DNA of 17,430 nucleotides from assembly GCA_964613075.1 (NCBI GenBank), contig CAZTFV010000023.1, forward strand, positions 1-17,430. The letters run 5' to 3'. The translations under genes were made by a program, and so were the position numbers. The notes under the pieces were generated by a model. That model made no database searches and had not been told where the DNA came from. It saw only the letters and a list, made by a program, of their open reading frames with translations. Positions 12,487-17,430 of this stretch are shown in pieces. The stretch is from CAYWEP01 sp964613075. Its GTDB lineage: Bacteria; Patescibacteriota; Microgenomatia; Levybacterales; UBA12049. The number at the start of each line of letters is the position of its first letter. Positions within the stretch are counted from its first letter, which is position 1.

Positions 12487-12927
12487 ACGAGAGTTAAGCT
12501 CGTTGAAGGGAAAATGGGGGAGGAGCTTGCAGTTGGCTACCTTAAAAAACTCGGTTACCTCATCATTGATAGGAATTTCAGATTGAGAAATGGGGAGATA
12601 GATATTGTTGCCATTGACCTTTCGACCCATTCGGTTACCTCAGGGCAAGCCCCTTCGACAAGCTCAGGGCAAGCAGGCTCAGGGCAGGTAAAAAAGAAAG
12701 AAAAGTGTTTGGTTTTTATAGAAGTAAAAACACGGTCATCCGGTGAGTTTGGCTCACCGCTGGAATCGATTACCTGGTGGAAGATGAAAGCGCTTGTGAG
12801 AGCGGCGCAGGTTTACAAGATTTCGCATAGGGGATTGCCGGAGTTGATGAGGATAGATGCGATATCTGTGCTGCTAAGCGATATGGGAGATCCGGAGATA
12901 GAACATATAAAGAATATATCAGGGTAA
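12484..12927 (+). CDS. yraN: YraN family (UPF0102) endonuclease-like protein
   Basis: YraN proteins have a small restriction-endonuclease-like fold and are thought to act on DNA structures, but the role is not settled. The 147-residue product has GKMGEELAVGYLKKLGYLII, DRNFRLRNGEIDIVAID (Glu38, Asp40) and CLVFIEVKTRS (Glu80, Lys82), matching the active-site pattern E...GEID...EVKxR. Between IVAID and LVFIEVK, where relatives have a tight turn, there are about 26 extra residues including STHSVTSGQAPSTSSGQAG. These are encoded by the dispersed repeat at 12619-12689. Removing it gives the usual 115-125 residues. The start codon lies in an ATTGTT-rich repeat. It converges with uvrB, with 32 nt between stops and no clear terminator. 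Confidence 0.93.
   Translation: MTRVKLVEGKMGEELAVGYLKKLGYLIIDRNFRLRNGEIDIVAIDLSTHSVTSGQAPSTSSGQAGSGQVKKKEKCLVFIEVKTRSSGEFGSPLESITWWKMKALVRAAQVYKISHRGLPELMRIDAISVLLSDMGDPEIEHIKNISG
12619..12689. repeat. Dispersed CTCAGGGCA-type repeat inserted in yraN
   Basis: It contains TTCGACCCATTCGGTTACCT, then CAGGGCAAGCCCCTTCGACA and AGCTCAGGGCAAGCAGGC. CTCAGGGCA occurs three times. It is the same family as 788-836 in gatA, here with an extra internal unit. Confidence 0.88.
12741..12759. repeat. 7-bp hairpin in yraN
   Basis: CGGTGAG and CTCACCG pair perfectly around TTTGG. It encodes the family-typical SGEFGSPLE, so it may be a chance palindrome rather than an insertion. Confidence 0.35.
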
Positions 12928-12959
12928 GAAAATTAAGGAGAGGGGTTAAGAGGAGTAAG

Positions 12960-14957
12960 TTATTTTAGGCTTTTTATTTGGTCGCGGAATTTCATAGCGG
13001 TTTCAAAATCCAAGCGTTCTGCGGCTGCTTTCATTTCTTTTCTCAACCTTTTGATAAGGTCTTCTTTCTCATCAGGTAATAACACGTCTTTTGTGCTGAG
13101 ATAGCCGAGAAGATCGAGTTGTTCTTGCTCTTCGTCTTTTTCCTCTTCCGCAACGAGTTTGGCGCGTACGGCTTTTTCAATAGAAGTAGGGGTGATATTA
13201 TGTCTCTTATTGTATTCTATCTGGACTTTCCGTCTGCGTTCAACCTCGTTAATTGCTCCCTGCATGGACCTGGTCATATTGTCTGCGTACATGATGACTT
13301 CTGAGTCAGCGTGGCGGGCTGCGCGCCCCATTGTTTGGATAAGAGATGTTTTGCTTCTGAGGAAGCCTTCTTTATCTGCATCCAAGATAACAACCAATGA
13401 TACTTCCGGAAGATCAAGGCCCTCACGGAGAAGGTTAATACCGACGATCACGTCATAATCCCCGAGGCGAAGCCTATCCAGGACATCCTGGCGCTCTAAG
13501 GTCTGAATATCCGAGTGAAGATAGGATATCTTCATATTTCTCTCCTCCAAATACTGTGAAAGTTCCTCAGCCATCCTTTTGGTAAGTGTCGTAACAAGTA
13601 CACGCTCTTTTTTCTCAACGCGCTTTTGGATTTCCTGTATTAAATCTTCAATTTGTCCATGCGAGGGCTTGACTGTAATTTTTGGATCAACCAGTCCCGT
13701 GGGGCGGATGAGTTGCTCAACAATCCCCTTGTCTGATTCTGTTTTGGCAAGGGATACTTCATAGTCATTAGGTGTTGCTGAGACGTAGACCATTTGCTTT
13801 GTCTTTCGCATAAGCTCTTCAAAGCGAAGCGGCCTGTTGTCCAGAGCTGATGGTAAACGAAAACCGTAATCGATGAGCACTTCTTTGCGTGATCGATCAC
13901 CGTTATACATACCGCGCAATTGCGGGATGGTGATGTGGGATTCATCGACAATAAGGAGCCACTCTTTGTTAGCATGATTAAAGTAATCTATAAGTGAGTA
14001 GGGCGGGTCGCCGGGCCTGCGACCGTCGAAGTAAATGGAGTAATTTTCTATTCCGTTGACATAGCCGACTTCACGGATCATTTCAAGATCGAAGTTGGTC
14101 CGCTGTGTCAGTCGTTGGGCTTCAAGCAATTTGCCGTCTTTTTTCAGTTGCTCTGTCCTGACTTCCAGGTCTTTTCTGATATGGGCAAATGCATTATCGT
14201 ATTCTTTTGGATCAGTCATATAGTGCTTGGCTGGATAAATGATAGTTTTTTTAATATGTTGCAAAACATCACCGGTTAAGGCATTGAATTCGTACAAGGA
14301 GATGATTTTCCCGTCGTTGATTTCCAGTCGAATAGCAATATCTGTATAGGCAGGTAAAAGGTCAATAGCATTCCCGCGGACACGGTAGGTACTACGGCGA
14401 AATTCATAGTCATTTCGTTCGTATTGCAGATCGGCTAGTCTGACTAAAATATCTTTCTGATCGACTTTCATACCATTTATCAGCTCGAGAATGAATTTGC
14501 CGTATTCAATAGGCGAGCCAAGATTGTAAATGCAGGAGACAGAGGCAACGACGATAACGTCATTTCTTGTCAGTAAATTTGTTGTCGCGGAAAGTCTTAG
14601 CTTGTCAATTTCTTCATTAATCTCCGCTTCTTTTTCTATATAGGTATCTGTCTGGGGGACGTAGGCTTCCGGTTGGTAGTAATCATAATAGGAGACAAAA
14701 TAGGAGACTGCATTTTCTGGGAAGAAGTCCCGGAACTCTTGATAGAGCTGTGCGGCGAGGGTTTTGTTGTGCGAGATGACCAGTGTCGGGCGCTGAATAT
14801 TTTGAATAACATTGGCCATGGTAAAGGTCTTCCCACTGCCTGTCACCCCAAGGAGGACTGAATTGCGAATATCTTTCTCAATATTCTTGGTCAGTTGCTC
14901 TATCGCTTGGGGCTGATCGCCGGTCGGCTTGAAATCTGACACGAGCTTAAATTTCAT
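12960..14957 (-). CDS. uvrB: Excinuclease ABC subunit B
   Basis: UvrB is the damage-verifying helicase-like subunit of UvrABC nucleotide excision repair. The 665-residue product starts FKLVSDFKPTGDQPQAIEQL and has Walker A GVTGSGKT (37-44). It carries the beta-hairpin region YYDYYQPEAYVPQTDTYIEK (91-110), then SVSCIYNLGSP, DGRRPGDPPYSLIDYF and DESH (338-341). Further on are VYVSATPNDYE, LTKRMAEELSQYL, GINLLREGLDLPEV, MGRAARH, and a C-terminal UvrC-binding UVR motif (about 632-665). It is complete, of normal length, and without visible repeat insertions. The ATG is 6 nt from an extended -10, predicting a leaderless transcript. It is divergent from lexA across 179 nt, so SOS-type control is plausible. 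Confidence 0.98.
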   Translation of the reverse strand: MKFKLVSDFKPTGDQPQAIEQLTKNIEKDIRNSVLLGVTGSGKTFTMANVIQNIQRPTLVISHNKTLAAQLYQEFRDFFPENAVSYFVSYYDYYQPEAYVPQTDTYIEKEAEINEEIDKLRLSATTNLLTRNDVIVVASVSCIYNLGSPIEYGKFILELINGMKVDQKDILVRLADLQYERNDYEFRRSTYRVRGNAIDLLPAYTDIAIRLEINDGKIISLYEFNALTGDVLQHIKKTIIYPAKHYMTDPKEYDNAFAHIRKDLEVRTEQLKKDGKLLEAQRLTQRTNFDLEMIREVGYVNGIENYSIYFDGRRPGDPPYSLIDYFNHANKEWLLIVDESHITIPQLRGMYNGDRSRKEVLIDYGFRLPSALDNRPLRFEELMRKTKQMVYVSATPNDYEVSLAKTESDKGIVEQLIRPTGLVDPKITVKPSHGQIEDLIQEIQKRVEKKERVLVTTLTKRMAEELSQYLEERNMKISYLHSDIQTLERQDVLDRLRLGDYDVIVGINLLREGLDLPEVSLVVILDADKEGFLRSKTSLIQTMGRAARHADSEVIMYADNMTRSMQGAINEVERRRKVQIEYNKRHNITPTSIEKAVRAKLVAEEEKDEEQEQLDLLGYLSTKDVLLPDEKEDLIKRLRKEMKAAAERLDFETAMKFRDQIKSLK

Positions 14958-14963
14958 AGGGGT

Positions 14964-14972
14964 ATTTTAGCA
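14964..14972 (-). promoter_or_regulatory. Extended -10 promoter of uvrB, leaderless
   Basis: The minus strand reads TGC-TAAAAT (14972-14964), then ACCCCT and the ATG at 14957. No convincing -35 is visible. The spacing puts the transcription start on the ATG. Confidence 0.55.
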
Positions 14973-15030
14973 TAAAGGACCAATAGGGAAATTAGGGAGA
15001 TTTGGGAGAGAATGACCCTTTTTGCATCAC

Positions 15031-15069
15031 TTTGTCTTATTGACAAAAATACACGAAATGTCGTATATT
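15031..15069 (+). promoter_or_regulatory. lexA promoter with candidate operators
   Basis: TTGACA (15040-15045), 18-nt spacer, TATATT (15064-15069). TTTGTC (15031-15036) and GACAAA (15042-15047) form an inverted repeat over the -35. A second dyad ACGA-N4-TCGT (15053-15064) lies in the spacer and touches the -10. Either could be an autoregulatory LexA site. The TTTGTC/GACAAA arms recur at the promoter of the 15840 gene. Confidence 0.55.
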
Positions 15070-15076
15070 TTTTATG

Positions 15077-15123
15077 CACTTCGACTTCGCTCTGTACCAG
15101 ACGGTACGGGGCTTCACTCAGTG
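15077..15123. repeat. Interrupted CACTTCGACTTCGCTC...CAGTG repeat in the lexA leader
   Basis: CACTTCGACTTCGCTC (15077-15092) matches the gatD/tRNA-Asp repeat family, but its end CTCAGTG is displaced to 15117-15123. The extra segment includes the hairpin GTACC-AGAC-GGTAC. It makes up most of the lexA 5' leader. Confidence 0.7.
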
Positions 15124-15136
15124 TAAATAAACTATT

Positions 15137-15763
15137 ATGGCTGGGGTACTTTACAGAAAAGAAAGAGAACTTTTAGAATTTCTCGCTCAATTCCAGAAAC
15201 AGCATGGATTCTCTCCCACTTTACGGGAGATTGCACGAGCAACAGGGCATAGAAGCGTCTCAACAGTCCACGCGATTATCCGAAGCCTTGTTGATAAAGG
15301 GTATGTGCAGAAAGTCGACAGGAATGCGAGAGTTTTGAAAATTCTCGACAATAGACTTTCTGAGACAATGCTCGGGAATACTCCCTCTATTGAGCTGCCG
15401 CTGATGGGATTTATCGCTGCAGGGAAACCGCTTGAGCCATATACCGATCCGAATGCGACATTTCAAATTTCCGCATCGATGATATCCGGTGCGAAGACTG
15501 CGTATGTTCTTCAGGTGAAAGGCGAGTCAATGATTGAAGACGGCATTCTGGATGGGGATTACGTTGTCATCGAAAAAGTACAGGAAGCACATAACGGCGA
15601 GATTGTTGTCGCGCTGGTTGATGATAATCTGGCAACGCTCAAACGATTCTATAAAGAAAACGGTAAAGTAATTCTGAAACCGGCAAATGCAAAGATGGAG
15701 CCTATCTACCCTAGTTCACTTCGTATCCAAGGGAAAGTTGTCGGGCTTGTTAGAAAATTTTAG
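15137..15763 (+). CDS. lexA: LexA-type SOS repressor with S24 autoprotease domain
   Basis: LexA represses DNA-damage genes and cleaves itself when stimulated by RecA filaments. The 208-residue product has an N-terminal winged helix-turn-helix (GFSPTLREIARATGHRSVST at 24-43, then IIRSLVDKGYVQKV). The peptidase S24 domain has the Ala95-Gly96 cleavage site in FIAAGKPLEP, nucleophile Ser131 in VKGESMIEDGI, and general base Lys169 in NLATLKRFYKE. Length and all key residues are normal. The start has no Shine-Dalgarno; the leader of about 60 nt consists largely of a dispersed repeat. It is divergent from uvrB, a classical LexA target. The HTH recognition part (GHRSVSTVHAII) differs from E. coli, so its operator cannot be predicted by analogy. 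Confidence 0.96.
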   Translation: MAGVLYRKERELLEFLAQFQKQHGFSPTLREIARATGHRSVSTVHAIIRSLVDKGYVQKVDRNARVLKILDNRLSETMLGNTPSIELPLMGFIAAGKPLEPYTDPNATFQISASMISGAKTAYVLQVKGESMIEDGILDGDYVVIEKVQEAHNGEIVVALVDDNLATLKRFYKENGKVILKPANAKMEPIYPSSLRIQGKVVGLVRKF

Positions 15764-15781
15764 CCAGATAAATTTACTATA

Positions 15782-15839
15782 TTGACAAACTAATTTTTAA
15801 TGCTTATACTAATGTTTGTCATTAGGTTGTTGTGTCAAT

Positions 15840-15841
<2 letters not shown>
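15782..15841 (+). promoter_or_regulatory. Promoter of the Asn-rich protein with inverted repeats
   Basis: TTGACA (15782-15787), 17-nt spacer, TATACT (15805-15810). TGACAAAC (15783-15790) pairs with GTTTGTCA (15814-15821), so the arms flank the -10. ATATTGACA (15779-15787) also pairs with TGTCAATAT (15833-15841) at the start codon. The arms resemble those at the lexA -35. Confidence 0.6.
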
Positions 15842-16658
<817 letters not shown>

Positions 16659-16677
16659 CGCTGAACTTTGCTAAAAC

Positions 16678-16686
16678 TGGTATAAT
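16678..16686 (+). promoter_or_regulatory. Extended -10 promoter of rsmI, leaderless
   Basis: TGG-TATAAT (16678-16686), then TCCTAC and the ATG at 16693, exactly where transcription should start. TTGACG at 16655-16660 is 20 nt away, too far for a good -35. It carries the TATAATTCCT decamer. Confidence 0.7.
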
Positions 16687-16692
16687 TCCTAC

Positions 16693-17424
16693 ATGAATCC
16701 AGCTGGAATTCTCTACATCGTTGCTACGCCTATTGGGAATCTGGAAGACATAACAATTCGCGCAATAAAAACACTTTTGACTGTCGATGGGATAGCATGT
16801 GAGGATACGAGAAAAGCGGGGTTTCTTCTCAAGACGCTTCGAGAACGTTATTCTGATCTTGTCGATTCGGCTGTTGCAATAGAAACTCAGCGATTGATTT
16901 CATATTACGAACAGAATGAATTGCAAAGAATACCGGAAATTGTTACCGCTTTGAAGAATGGTTTGGATATCGCCTTAATTTCGGATGCGGGAACGCCTGC
17001 GATATCTGACCCTGGGTTCAAGCTTATCCGTGAATGTATACGGGAGGGAATAAATGTGGAATCGATTCCCGGAGCATCCTCTGTTATTTCAGCACTCGTA
17101 TCCAGCGGTCTGCCAACCGATAAATTTCTCTTTGTCGGCTATCCTCCACGAAAGCCGGGACACAGAGCAAAATTTTGGCAGAATATTACTCTAATGATAC
17201 GTATTATTAGAGTGACAGTTATTGTCTTTGAAGCACCGCACAAATTAGTTAAGACATTGCAAGAGATGCGAGAAGTATTTGGAGACATTGAAATTGTCAT
17301 TGCGAGAGAATTGACTAAGATACATGAGGAGGTAAGGAGAGAGAGAATTTCGGATAGCTTGGAACATTTCAAAAAGAAAGAGTTGAGAGGAGAATTTGTA
17401 GTCCTAATTAATGCTGGAGAGTAA
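16693..17424 (+). CDS. rsmI: 16S rRNA 2'-O-methyltransferase (C1402)
   Basis: RsmI methylates the ribose of C1402 in the 16S rRNA decoding centre using S-adenosylmethionine. The 243-residue protein has the tetrapyrrole-methylase-fold motifs GILYIVATPIGNLEDITIRA, ACEDTRKAGFLL, ALISDAGTPAISDPGFKLIR, VESIPGASSVISALVSSGLP and FLFVGYPPRKPGHR. VFEAPHKLVKTL, IVIARELTKIHEEV and RGEFVVLI follow. It is complete, though somewhat shorter at the C-terminus than the 270-290 residue proteins of many bacteria. Between KFWQNIT and VIVFEAPHKL it contains LMIRIIRV, encoded by a 26-nt palindrome (17188-17213). The ATG at 16693 is fixed by homology and by the -10 box 6 nt upstream. Confidence 0.96.
   Translation: MNPAGILYIVATPIGNLEDITIRAIKTLLTVDGIACEDTRKAGFLLKTLRERYSDLVDSAVAIETQRLISYYEQNELQRIPEIVTALKNGLDIALISDAGTPAISDPGFKLIRECIREGINVESIPGASSVISALVSSGLPTDKFLFVGYPPRKPGHRAKFWQNITLMIRIIRVTVIVFEAPHKLVKTLQEMREVFGDIEIVIARELTKIHEEVRRERISDSLEHFKKKELRGEFVVLINAGE
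17188..17213. repeat. 26-nt palindrome in rsmI
   Basis: ACTCTAAT pairs with ATTAGAGT and ATAC with GTAT. The only non-Watson-Crick position is G opposite T, which is a G-U pair in RNA. In frame, it encodes TLMIRIIRV in a variable loop. Confidence 0.88.
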
Positions 17425-17430
17425 AAAGGT

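Noticed and set aside
12928..12959. Bidirectional terminator between yraN and uvrB
   Set aside because: The 32-nt gap is purine-rich with no inverted repeat.

Overview
This window looks like a fragment of a Candidatus Patescibacteria (CPR) genome; Microgenomates is a possible but unproven placement. I infer this from the compact housekeeping gene set, the short divergent L19, the divergent CTP synthase, the lack of encoded tRNA CCA ends, almost no Shine-Dalgarno sites, and many small palindromic repeats. UGA is used as a stop (murT, polX, htpX, lemA, the 11097 gene, the 15840 gene), so this is not the UGA=Gly code of Gracilibacteria/SR1.

Left part, minus strand (read right to left): polX, lemA and htpX form one run. 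They are followed by murT, gatD, gatC, gatA and gatB (gatB runs off the left edge). MurT/GatD amidates lipid II in cell-wall synthesis. GatCAB amidates misacylated Glu-tRNA(Gln)/Asp-tRNA(Asn). Two unrelated amidotransferase systems are therefore linked. Centre, plus strand: tRNA-Asp(GUC), a membrane-anchored double-LysM protein, a tRNA-Gly 5'-half remnant, tRNA-Gly(CCC), pyrG, an unrecognised PlsC-like protein, rplS and yraN. Right part: uvrB (minus) and lexA (plus) are divergent, followed by an Asn-rich surface protein with a TPETG-type C-terminal sorting signal, then rsmI.

Two things stand out. First, several families of short palindromic repeats lie between genes and also inside conserved genes, in frame and at expected surface-loop positions (GatA, GatB, GatD, MurT, YraN, RsmI). 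They add low-complexity peptides without breaking the frame, and in places they supply start or stop codons. Second, many genes have a good -10 box only 5-7 nt before the start codon (gatC, polX, pyrG, rplS, uvrB, rsmI). This predicts leaderless mRNAs as the main mode of initiation; lemA is the only gene with a strong Shine-Dalgarno.

The divergent uvrB-lexA region and the promoter of the Asn-rich protein both carry TTTGTC/GACAAA inverted repeats over the -35 box. These could be a shared operator. No CRISPR array, transposase gene, integrase or prophage gene was seen, and no stretch over 300 bases lacks a gene.
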